DNA from: an uncultured Actinomycetes bacterium
GTDB lineage: Bacteria > Actinomycetota > Actinomycetes > Nanopelagicales > Nanopelagicaceae
Direction: 5' to 3'
NCBI GenBank assembly: GCA_903834705.1
Contig: CAILKF010000070.1
Coordinates: forward strand, 1 to 46,706
Length of the DNA: 46,706 nucleotides
How positions within the stretch are numbered: the first letter of the stretch is position 1; each line of letters starts with the position of its first letter. Shown piece by piece: positions 30,667 through 39,119 of this stretch. Under the pieces are notes generated by a model. It did not search any database. It was not told the DNA's origin and saw only the letters and a program-made list of their open reading frames with translations. The position numbers and the translations under genes are program-made.

Positions 30667-32106
30667 GTGACGAGCGCATTAGGAGCCGCAGGCGAACTCG
30701 CCATTCGGTCGCTGATTGAAAAAGCGCCAATGGCAAGTTCTCTCGCCGACGCATTTAAAAGTGCGGGATATCGATTAGCCCTCGTCGGAGGCCCTGTCCG
30801 AGATGCAATTTTAGGACGCCTTGGCAACGATTTAGATTTCACAACTAACGCCCTCCCGCACGAAACGAAAAAGATTTTGCAATCTTGGGCAGAAAGTGTC
30901 TGGGAAACAGGAATTGTTTTTGGAACAGTTGCTGGAAAACGAGGCGACACCACTGTCGAAGTGACAACCTATCGAACAGATAGTTATGGAGAAGAAAGTC
31001 GTAAACCCGCAGTTGAATTTGGAGATTCAATTGAGGTCGATCTAAGCCGGAGAGATTTCACGATCAATGCGATGGCGCTTGAATTAACACAAGGTGCACC
31101 TGTATTTATTGATCCACACAATGGATTATCTGATCTAGCAAAGAAAATAATTCGCACACCAAGCACTCCGGAAGATTCTTTTTCAGACGACCCACTAAGA
31201 ATTATGCGAGCTGCACGTTTTGCGAGCCAATTAGATTTCGCGATCGCCGATGAAGTTTTATTAGCGATGAAAAACATGAGCGGGCGAATTTCCATTATCT
31301 CTGCCGAGAGAGTTCGAGATGAATTAACTAAAATAGTTATGTCACCGAAGCCGCGAACGGGAATTACAATCCTGGTTGAAACGGGCGTTGCCGCACTAAT
31401 CCTTCCTGAGATTCCTAAATTGCAACTTGAAATCGATGAGCATCACCACCATAAAGATGTTTACGAACACACTCTGACTGTTCTTGAACAAGCGATTGCT
31501 CACGAAAACCGTTTAGGTGGGGAAAACCTAGTTATTCGTCTCGCCGCACTTATGCACGATGTTGGAAAGCCTAAAACTCGTGCACTTATTGCTGGTGGAG
31601 GTGTTTCTTTTCACCACCACGAAGTTGTTGGAGCACGTTTAACAAAAGAGCGTTTAAAGGCTCTACGTTTCGATGGAAACACAATTGATGACGTAAGCAC
31701 GCTTGTGGCACTGCATCTAAGGTTTCACGGGTATGGGGATGGTGAATGGACAGATTCTGCTGTGCGCCGATATGTAAGAGACGCGGGTGAATTACTGACA
31801 CACCTGCATGTTCTCACTCGCGCTGATTGCACTACGAGAAACAAACGCAAAGCTGACGCCTTGGCGCGAACTTATCTATCTTTGGAAGAGCGAATTGAAG
31901 TATTAATGGAGCAAGAAGAACTCTCAAAAATTCGTCCAGATCTTGATGGAGAAGAGGTAATGCGTTTACTCCAACTCAAACCTTCGCGCGCAGTGGGGGA
32001 CGCAATGGATTTTCTTCTAGAACTTCGACTTGAAAACGGGCCAATGGGAGCCGAGAAAGCTGAGGCTGAATTGCTGAAATGGTGGGCAGCTAGGAAACAA
32101 AACTAA
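30667..32106 (+). CDS. cca: CCA tRNA nucleotidyltransferase with HD domain
   Basis: LVGGPVRDAILGRLGNDLDFTTNA; RRDFTINAMAL; HD motif LAALMHDVGKPKT. Confidence 0.93.
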   Translation: MTSALGAAGELAIRSLIEKAPMASSLADAFKSAGYRLALVGGPVRDAILGRLGNDLDFTTNALPHETKKILQSWAESVWETGIVFGTVAGKRGDTTVEVTTYRTDSYGEESRKPAVEFGDSIEVDLSRRDFTINAMALELTQGAPVFIDPHNGLSDLAKKIIRTPSTPEDSFSDDPLRIMRAARFASQLDFAIADEVLLAMKNMSGRISIISAERVRDELTKIVMSPKPRTGITILVETGVAALILPEIPKLQLEIDEHHHHKDVYEHTLTVLEQAIAHENRLGGENLVIRLAALMHDVGKPKTRALIAGGGVSFHHHEVVGARLTKERLKALRFDGNTIDDVSTLVALHLRFHGYGDGEWTDSAVRRYVRDAGELLTHLHVLTRADCTTRNKRKADALARTYLSLEERIEVLMEQEELSKIRPDLDGEEVMRLLQLKPSRAVGDAMDFLLELRLENGPMGAEKAEAELLKWWAARKQN

Positions 32107-33370
32107 ATTTTGATTTCCTTAACAATCGCGCGCCTGTAATCAAGCTGAATAGAGAAACAATAATAGGAAGCACAATCGACTTTCCAGATGCCGGCAAAAT
32201 GAGAGAGGCAATGAGTGCGCCACTAACAATCGCGCCGTTGACAACAACATCATAAACAGCGAATACGCGCCCTCTAAAGTAATCATCAATTTTCGATTGC
32301 ACGAGCGCATCATTTGTCACTTTAAGACTTTGTCCAAAAACACTTCCGAAGAATGCCGTTAAATAAAGAGGGATAGGCTGCTGTGAAAGCGCTAACAAAA
32401 GAGGCGGAAAAACATTAAGAAAAATCATAAGCCGAATCCACCGGTGCCGACCTAAGCGTGAAACACCAAATGGAGCAATTAACGCACCGCATGTAATCCC
32501 AACACCGGCGATGGAAAGCGCAAGAGCTAAACCCGAAAGACCTGCATCAGGGTTATCTGGCGAATTGAAAGTATTTCTCTCAAGCAATAACGCAACAAGC
32601 AAAAGGGCTGTTAAGGATCCACGCTGCACCGCTGTTGCAAGAATTCCTCGTGCCGCATCGACATGACGATTAAGAAAAGCGAACCCATCTCGCATCTCAA
32701 TAAACCCCTGAGTAAAACTCGCTGACTTTCTTTCGTGTTCCAGCGGACCAATTTCATTTCTTTTTAGTCTTAATACGAGAATTGACGAGAGAAAATAACC
32801 CCCGGAGGCGACAAAGACAATGAGTGCGTCAGAATGATTAGCGTTGCCAAAAAATTCAAGGAATTTACGAATTCCGAATCCAAGACCGCCACCTAGAACG
32901 ACACATATTGAACCGCCAGTTACGGCCATTGCGTTAGCGCTTATCAGTGAAGGTTGATCCGTTAACAGTGGCAAACCAGCAGACAAACCAGCAAGAATGA
33001 GTCGGTTTATGCCAAAGGCCACAAGCACCACAACAGTTAATTCAATTCCAGTCTTTCCCTGAAATATAAAAAAAGAAATTACCAATAAATCTATTCCGCG
33101 GATGAGGTTAGAGAAAAATATCGCTTTCTGTCTTGAAACTCGGTCAAGGATTGTTCCTATAAACGGACCTACAATTGAGTAAGGTAACAAAACAATTGTA
33201 AAAGCTAAGGCAGCGCTGAGGGCATCTGTTTGTCTTTCAGGAGAAAAAAGTAAAAACGAGGCAAGGGCGCTTTGAAAAACCCCATCTGTGACTTGCCCAG
33301 TCCACCGCGCAGCAAACAAGCGAGAAAGTCTTGGGTGGCGCAAAAGTCCCAGGAAATTCAAACTTTGCAT
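32090..33370 (-). CDS. MFS transporter
   Basis: 426 aa, about 12 hydrophobic segments; RLFAARWTGQVTDGVFQSAL; LDRVSRQKAIFFSNLIRG loop motif. Confidence 0.82.
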   Translation of the reverse strand: MQSLNFLGLLRHPRLSRLFAARWTGQVTDGVFQSALASFLLFSPERQTDALSAALAFTIVLLPYSIVGPFIGTILDRVSRQKAIFFSNLIRGIDLLVISFFIFQGKTGIELTVVVLVAFGINRLILAGLSAGLPLLTDQPSLISANAMAVTGGSICVVLGGGLGFGIRKFLEFFGNANHSDALIVFVASGGYFLSSILVLRLKRNEIGPLEHERKSASFTQGFIEMRDGFAFLNRHVDAARGILATAVQRGSLTALLLVALLLERNTFNSPDNPDAGLSGLALALSIAGVGITCGALIAPFGVSRLGRHRWIRLMIFLNVFPPLLLALSQQPIPLYLTAFFGSVFGQSLKVTNDALVQSKIDDYFRGRVFAVYDVVVNGAIVSGALIASLILPASGKSIVLPIIVSLFSLITGARLLRKSKFSFVS

Positions 33371-33376
33371 AACCTT

Positions 33377-33382
33377 AGAATA
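33377..33382 (-). promoter_or_regulatory. -10 hexamer TATTCT, 6 nt before MFS ATG (leaderless promoter candidate)
   Basis: Reverse strand TATTCT-AAGGTT-ATG. Confidence 0.5.
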
Positions 33383-33407
33383 GTTTCTTTATTCGAATAC
33401 GGCTCGT

Positions 33408-33413
33408 TATTCT
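33408..33413 (+). promoter_or_regulatory. -10 hexamer TATTCT, 7 nt before DUF5318 ATG (leaderless promoter candidate)
   Basis: TATTCT-TATCTTT-ATG. Confidence 0.5.
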
Positions 33414-33420
33414 TATCTTT

Positions 33421-33834
33421 ATGAATTCTCAGCGCGCCTATATCGACTACACCCTTGATAAAAGGGCGACACTGAGCGCGCTCTTTCGGGGAATCGTAAA
33501 TGCCTGCGATGCAGACCCCTACCTACTACTTGCTGCGAAATTTCATGGAGTTCGCGTCGAACGTTCATGTCCTGTTTGCAAAAAGAAGTCACTTGTCGAA
33601 CTCAGATATACATATGGCGATCAACTCGGGCAATTCTCAGGTCGAATCAAATCAGTAGATGAGTTAGCGGAGATGGAAAAAGAATTTGGTGAATTTCGAG
33701 TGTATGTAGTTGAAGTGTGCAGAGAATGCTCATGGAACCATTTGTGCGCATCTTTCCTTCTAGGGGACGGGGAGTTTAGAAAACCTCCCAGGAAGCAACG
33801 AACACTTGAAGATGATGATTGGGTTAAGAGGTAA
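33421..33834 (+). CDS. DUF5318-like protein
   Basis: 137 aa with CPVCKKK...CRECSW cysteine pairs; position directly upstream of ponA as in other actinobacteria. Confidence 0.7.
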   Translation: MNSQRAYIDYTLDKRATLSALFRGIVNACDADPYLLLAAKFHGVRVERSCPVCKKKSLVELRYTYGDQLGQFSGRIKSVDELAEMEKEFGEFRVYVVEVCRECSWNHLCASFLLGDGEFRKPPRKQRTLEDDDWVKR

Positions 33835-33837
33835 CCT
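33832..33837 (+). promoter_or_regulatory. -10 hexamer TAACCT, 6 nt before ponA ATG; begins with the DUF5318 stop codon
   Basis: TAACCT-TCAGTC-ATG. Confidence 0.5.
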
Positions 33838-33843
33838 TCAGTC

Positions 33844-35772
33844 ATGGTCCGCAAGGTGTTATTTCGAACTGCCATATTTGGCGGCGGTATCGCCTTCATT
33901 GTTGGGGCAATAGCATTTGCTTTTGCGTATTTCACAGTCAATATTCCAAACCCAAACGACTATGTAAATAGCCAAGCAACAATAATTCAATATTCTAATG
34001 GCGCTGAAATTGGCAGAATTGGCGCGCAAAATCGAACAATCGTTCCACTGGCCAAAATTCCACTTAATGTTCGCCATGCTGTTCAAGCGGCAGAGGATAG
34101 AAGTTTTTACACAAATCGCGCCTTCAGTGTCACTGGAATTTTGAGAGCTGTTGTTAACAATTTGCGAGGCGGAGCACTACAAGGCGGCTCGACAATTACT
34201 CAACAATACGCAAAGACAGCGTTTCTAACGCCAGAAAGAAGTATTCAGCGAAAAATCAAGGAACTTGTTATTGCAATAAAACTAGAAAACCAACTTTCAA
34301 AAGATCAAATTTTTGAAAACTATCTCAACACCATCTACTTTGGTCGTGGCTCTTACGGAGTTGAGACAGCTGCTCAGCAATATTTCAATAGGAATGTCAA
34401 TCATCTAACACTGGCGCAATCTGCAGTTTTAGCAAGCATTTTACGATCCCCTGGATATTACGATCCCTCTTATTCAAAAGAGAATGTTGACAGATTGAAT
34501 GCTCGCTTCCACTATGTAATTAACGGAATGCTCGACGCTAAGTGGATTACGAAGAAAGAGGCAGATGCAATAAAGTTTCCATTAGTTCGAGACAGAGTTA
34601 CTTCAGGTTCACTCTCGGGCCCCAAGGGCCACATCATTGCTTTGGCTCAAAAAGATCTTAACGCTTTAGGGTTTAGCGACGATCAATTAATGATTGGTGG
34701 ATTGATTGTAAGAACAACTCTTGATCAAAAAGCACAGCAATCTGCAGTAGACGCCGTTGATAAACAAACTCCAACTAAGGCCCCAGAAGATCTACATATT
34801 GGACTTGTTGCAGTTAGACCAGGTAGTGGCGAAATCATTGCTTTATATGGTGGAAAAGATTATTTGGTGCGCCAACTCAGTGACGCAACCCAAGCAATCG
34901 CTCTAGCGGGTTCCACCTTCAAACCATTTGCACTCATCGCAGCTCTAGAGCAAGGAATCCCACTAACTTCAGTATGGGATGGAAATTCTCCGCAAGTTTT
35001 TGATGATTTAGGTAAACCATATCCAGTTTCCAACTATGGAGATGAACAATGGGGACAAGTCGGTTTACTTAAAGCAACAGCGCACTCAGTAAATACGGTT
35101 TATGTTCCCTTAGGAATTAAAGTTGGACCAGATAAAGTTGTTGATGTCGCAAGACGGGCAGGAATTCCACAAAGTGTTGCGCTTATGCCAACGCCGTCCG
35201 TAGTTCTTGGACCAGCAAGCCCACATGTCATTGACATTGCGGCTGCCTATGCAACCTTTGCAGCACAAGGAATTTATGCGAAGCCTTATTTAATCAGCCA
35301 AGTACAGGGACCCAACAAAGGTGTTCTTTACGAAGCTAAACCACAAGGACAAGAAGTGTTTTCTAAAGATGTAATGGCTGACCTTACCTACGCATTAGCT
35401 GAAGTTGTTCGCAATGGAACTGCTACATACGGAACTTCTGGATTAGGCAGACCCGCTGCAGGAAAGACAGGAACAAGCGAGCAGAACGCCTCTGCATGGT
35501 TTAGTGGATATACCCCGCAACTTGCCGCCTCTGTAGCATTTTTTAAAGACAACGCCTCTATGACACTCAATGGAATTGGAGGACTTACTTCAGTAACAGG
35601 TGGAACTTTCCCCGCAAAAGTGTGGACTGCATTTATGAAAGGCGCCCTTAAAGGCGAACCAAAAATGTATTTCCCAAAACCCGTAAATATTGGTGGAACA
35701 GATCCGATTGTGATGACAACACCATCCCCAACAACTGAGCTAACCAGCCCTACTCCAAACCAAACACCTTAA
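33844..35772 (+). CDS. ponA: bifunctional class A penicillin-binding protein
   Basis: 642 aa; TM, AAEDRSFYTNRAFSVTGILRA, GGSTITQQYAKTAF, AGSTFKPFALIAAL (SxxK), AGKTGTSE (KTG). Confidence 0.94.
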   Translation: MVRKVLFRTAIFGGGIAFIVGAIAFAFAYFTVNIPNPNDYVNSQATIIQYSNGAEIGRIGAQNRTIVPLAKIPLNVRHAVQAAEDRSFYTNRAFSVTGILRAVVNNLRGGALQGGSTITQQYAKTAFLTPERSIQRKIKELVIAIKLENQLSKDQIFENYLNTIYFGRGSYGVETAAQQYFNRNVNHLTLAQSAVLASILRSPGYYDPSYSKENVDRLNARFHYVINGMLDAKWITKKEADAIKFPLVRDRVTSGSLSGPKGHIIALAQKDLNALGFSDDQLMIGGLIVRTTLDQKAQQSAVDAVDKQTPTKAPEDLHIGLVAVRPGSGEIIALYGGKDYLVRQLSDATQAIALAGSTFKPFALIAALEQGIPLTSVWDGNSPQVFDDLGKPYPVSNYGDEQWGQVGLLKATAHSVNTVYVPLGIKVGPDKVVDVARRAGIPQSVALMPTPSVVLGPASPHVIDIAAAYATFAAQGIYAKPYLISQVQGPNKGVLYEAKPQGQEVFSKDVMADLTYALAEVVRNGTATYGTSGLGRPAAGKTGTSEQNASAWFSGYTPQLAASVAFFKDNASMTLNGIGGLTSVTGGTFPAKVWTAFMKGALKGEPKMYFPKPVNIGGTDPIVMTTPSPTTELTSPTPNQTP

Positions 35773-35782
35773 GGAAGGTGCG

Positions 35783-37024
35783 ATGCGCACTGCCTTTAGA
35801 TGGAGTCCTTTAGTTTTCATACTCGTTGGCTTGAGCATTTTTGCATCCGTACTCTCCTTTATTAAGTCAGAACATTGCCGGGGCAATCTTTGGTCATCAC
35901 CTGATGTTGTAATTCACGCTTGTTATTCAGACATTCCGGCTTTATTTACCAGTCATCATCTAGATGAGCACCAGTGGTCATACCAAGGCGGTTCCACTTC
36001 TGTCGAATACCCCACTTTGATGGGTGTCGTAATGTGGGCGACAGCGTGGCTAGTCCCTAGCGGAGAGAATTCACCGCGAACCTATTTCGATATCAATATT
36101 TTCTTTATCGCATTACTTTTAATTGTCAGCGTCTTAATCATAGGAAAGATTCGCCCCCAGTTTGCATACCTTGTTCCATTATCGCCAGCACTTATCGCAT
36201 CTCTCTATATAAACTGGGACCTTTGGGGTATTGCAACAATGCTCTTAGCAATTCATTTATTTGATAGACAGAAATACTCATTAAGTGCAATTTCCTTAGC
36301 AATTTCCATTGCAACCAAATTCTTTTCGATCTTACTTATATTGCCGGCGATTTTTATTCTTTGGCGTAGAAACGAAATACGTGAAGCAGCAAGATATTTA
36401 GTTGTTACAACAAGTGTTTGGCTAATTATAAATTTACCTGTCATTTTAACTACTCCTAAGGGATGGTGGACTTTTTACCAATTAAATCTTTCAAGGAAAT
36501 CAGAGTGGGGATCTATCTGGTACGCATTTTCATTACTCGGCTTTGATGTAAAGAATTTAAATTACATTTCAATCCTGATTTTATTTGCAATTTTTCTTGC
36601 TATGGCTATCTATTTATTTGAACTATCTACCACCCCAACCCTTGCACAGGTAAGTTTTATCTTGATGGCAAGTGTTTTGTGTGTTGGAAAGGTTTACTCG
36701 CCACAATATGTTCTCTGGTTAGTGCCTTTAGCAGCGATTGCAATAACAAATAAGAAAGCGCTACCTGCTTTCTGGATATGGCAAATAGGTGAGGGGATTT
36801 ATCACATCGCTATTTGGGAACATTTAGCCAGCGGCGCCGGTGGCCACCATTTTGGACTTCCTGCCGGCGGTTATGCCATTGCCGCCCTCCTTCGGGCAGG
36901 CACTTGCGCTTACTTCATAGGCACATTGGTGGCTTTAAGCCTTAAAAACAGCTCCCCACAGCTAAAAGATGGGCACAGACCAGTTCTCGATTTTCTATTC
37001 GGCTCCTCCTCGAGTTACCCTTAA
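35783..37024 (+). CDS. membrane glycosyltransferase (GT87/DUF2029-like)
   Basis: 413 aa polytopic protein immediately after ponA, the same arrangement as in other actinobacteria; SD AAGGAAGG. Confidence 0.7.
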   Translation: MRTAFRWSPLVFILVGLSIFASVLSFIKSEHCRGNLWSSPDVVIHACYSDIPALFTSHHLDEHQWSYQGGSTSVEYPTLMGVVMWATAWLVPSGENSPRTYFDINIFFIALLLIVSVLIIGKIRPQFAYLVPLSPALIASLYINWDLWGIATMLLAIHLFDRQKYSLSAISLAISIATKFFSILLILPAIFILWRRNEIREAARYLVVTTSVWLIINLPVILTTPKGWWTFYQLNLSRKSEWGSIWYAFSLLGFDVKNLNYISILILFAIFLAMAIYLFELSTTPTLAQVSFILMASVLCVGKVYSPQYVLWLVPLAAIAITNKKALPAFWIWQIGEGIYHIAIWEHLASGAGGHHFGLPAGGYAIAALLRAGTCAYFIGTLVALSLKNSSPQLKDGHRPVLDFLFGSSSSYP

Positions 37025-37139
37025 CCCCCTTGCCAGGCAGGTGAATCTTTTGAAGATTTACCTTATTGGTTAGGAGCAATAACTCTCCTGTCACGGAAAT
37101 ACCGTGGCCGCTTTAGTCCAGAGGAGGTCGGGTTAACGC

Positions 37140-37424
37140 ATGCGTCACTATGAATTAATGGTCATCCTTGATCCAGAGTTAGAAGAAAGAACTGTCACAC
37201 CAAGCCTTGAGACATATCTCAAGATCATCAAAGAATCCGGCGGTCGCGTCGACAAGCTCGATGTTTGGGGCAAGCGTCGTATGTCATTTGAGATCCAAAA
37301 GAAATCTGAAGGAATCTACGCAGTTGTCGATATGCACTGCGAGCCAGCTGCGATAAAAGAGTTGGATCGTCAACTCAATTTAAATGAAGCAGTTCTGCGC
37401 ACCAAAGTAATGCGTCCAGAATAA
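37140..37424 (+). CDS. rpsF: 30S ribosomal protein S6 (bS6)
   Basis: [19 protein letters not shown]...; [20 protein letters not shown]. Confidence 0.97.
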   Translation: MRHYELMVILDPELEERTVTPSLETYLKIIKESGGRVDKLDVWGKRRMSFEIQKKSEGIYAVVDMHCEPAAIKELDRQLNLNEAVLRTKVMRPE

Positions 37425-37479
37425 ATTCGAAACGCAACTTTAATCAGCATTAGAGTCAAGTAGATACGAGGAAACTAAG

Positions 37480-37986
37480 ATGGCAGCAGGAGACACCAAC
37501 ATCACTCTCATTGGTAACTTAACCGATGATCCAGAACTTCGCTTCACACCTTCTGGTTATGCAGTTGCAAATTTTACTGTTGCATCGACACCTCGAAACT
37601 ATGACAAGGCAACAAACACATGGAAAGACGGAGAAACACTTTTTCTTCGTTGCTCAATCTGGCGTGAAGCTGCAGAGAGCGTTGCTGAATCACTATCTAA
37701 AGGAACTCGCGTTATTGTCTCCGGCCGTTTGAAACAGCGTTCGTATGACACCAAAGAAGGAGAGAAGCGCACAGTCTTTGAATTAGAAGTTGACGAAATT
37801 GGTCCATCATTGCGTTACGCAACGGCAAAGGTCACTCGCACCCAACGCCAAGGCGGAGCCGCAACAGGTGGATTCTCTGCAACATCAGGTGATGTCGTTA
37901 ACGAAGATCCATGGGCTGCAGCATCAACACCTTCAACCGGAGGCGGATGGGCAAGTTCCACCGCTGACGATCAACCACCCTTTTAA
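37480..37986 (+). CDS. ssb: single-stranded DNA-binding protein
   Basis: 168 aa OB-fold ([29 protein letters not shown]) and C-terminal DDQPPF tip. Confidence 0.97.
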   Translation: MAAGDTNITLIGNLTDDPELRFTPSGYAVANFTVASTPRNYDKATNTWKDGETLFLRCSIWREAAESVAESLSKGTRVIVSGRLKQRSYDTKEGEKRTVFELEVDEIGPSLRYATAKVTRTQRQGGAATGGFSATSGDVVNEDPWAAASTPSTGGGWASSTADDQPPF

Positions 37987-38043
37987 TCCACCCACTATCC
38001 ATCCATTCCTGCCTAGGTAGGGCACCCGAAAAGGAGCACCACA

Positions 38044-38331
38044 ATGGGAGCACGTAATAACAGAGCGCTGAAAGAGCCGAAGAATAAATCAGCTAAGGCC
38101 GCAGCGCTTAATAAGAAGTTCAAGAAGAAGCCATGCAGTTTCTGTCGCGACAAGGTGACGTATATCGATTACAAAGATATTGCCACATTGCGTAAGTACA
38201 TCTCTGATCGCGGAAAAATTCGCGCTCGTCGAGTTACAGGCGCCTGCACACAACACCAACGCTCGGTTGCAACAGCTGTTAAGAACAGTCGTGAAGTTGC
38301 ACTCTTGCCCTACACATCTACAGCGAGATAA
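38044..38331 (+). CDS. rpsR: 30S ribosomal protein S18 (bS18), cysteine-containing form
   Basis: [47 protein letters not shown]. Confidence 0.97.
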   Translation: MGARNNRALKEPKNKSAKAAALNKKFKKKPCSFCRDKVTYIDYKDIATLRKYISDRGKIRARRVTGACTQHQRSVATAVKNSREVALLPYTSTAR

Positions 38332-38344
38332 GGGGATATAGAAA

Positions 38345-38794
38345 ATGAAACTCATCCTTACTCGTGAGGTATCAGGTTTAGGTCGCGCTGGCGATGTCGT
38401 AACCGTTAAAGACGGATTCGCACGTAACTACTTACTACCTCGTGGCAATGCAATTGCATGGTCACTTGGTGGAGAAAAGCAGATTGACGGAATTCGTCGC
38501 GCTCGCGCATCTCGCGAAATTCGCGACATTGATCATGCTAAAGAAGTAAAGTCACTTCTAGAGGGTGCAACAATTACAGTTTCTGTAAAAGTTGGTACTG
38601 CTGGACGTCTCTTTGGTTCTGTAACAGATAAAGATGTTGCAGCAGCTATCAAAGCCTCTACAGGTCAAGATATTGATCGTCATTCAATCAAAACTGCCGG
38701 ACACATCAAGAAGACCGGTGAGCACAACGTTAAGGTTTCACTTCCGCACCACATTGTTGCGAGTGTTACCGTGAAAGTTGTTGCTCTGGCATAA
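38345..38794 (+). CDS. rplI: 50S ribosomal protein L9 (bL9)
   Basis: MKLILTREVSGLGRAGDVVTVKDGFARNYLLPRGNAI. Confidence 0.97.
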   Translation: MKLILTREVSGLGRAGDVVTVKDGFARNYLLPRGNAIAWSLGGEKQIDGIRRARASREIRDIDHAKEVKSLLEGATITVSVKVGTAGRLFGSVTDKDVAAAIKASTGQDIDRHSIKTAGHIKKTGEHNVKVSLPHHIVASVTVKVVALA

Positions 38795-38810
38795 GCACGA
38801 AAAACTCTTA

Positions 38811-38846
38811 ACGGACTCGCTGATTACAGCGGGTCCGTTTTGGTTT
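38811..38846 (+). terminator. Rho-independent terminator after rplI
   Basis: ACGGACTCGCTG-ATTA-CAGCGGGTCCGT (12-bp stem, one G-U) followed by TTTGGTTTT. Confidence 0.85.
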
Positions 38847-39005
38847 TCAGGCAATTCTCATATCGTGAGACTTAAGGAATTATCTTTCTCCACACCTTTA
38901 CCTAGAGCTTGAACGGCTTTGACCTGCGCTTTTATCGCTAAAACCTCTTATAAATCAAAGTTACCCACAATTGATACACAGGGATTCCCACAGAGATAAC
39001 CCCTC

Positions 39006-39014
39006 TTATCCACA
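39006..39014 (+). promoter_or_regulatory. DnaA box TTATCCACA upstream of dnaB
   Basis: Perfect consensus; TTACCCACA at 38961-38969 and TGATACACA at 38972-38980 nearby. Confidence 0.7.
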
Positions 39015-39119
39015 TCAACCCACACCTTCACCCACATCCAGATCTGCGCTATCTCGCTTCTGCTCACCCGAATACATAACCTTCACCCACCAGGGCAGTA
39101 CATGCCCTTTAAGCAATAA

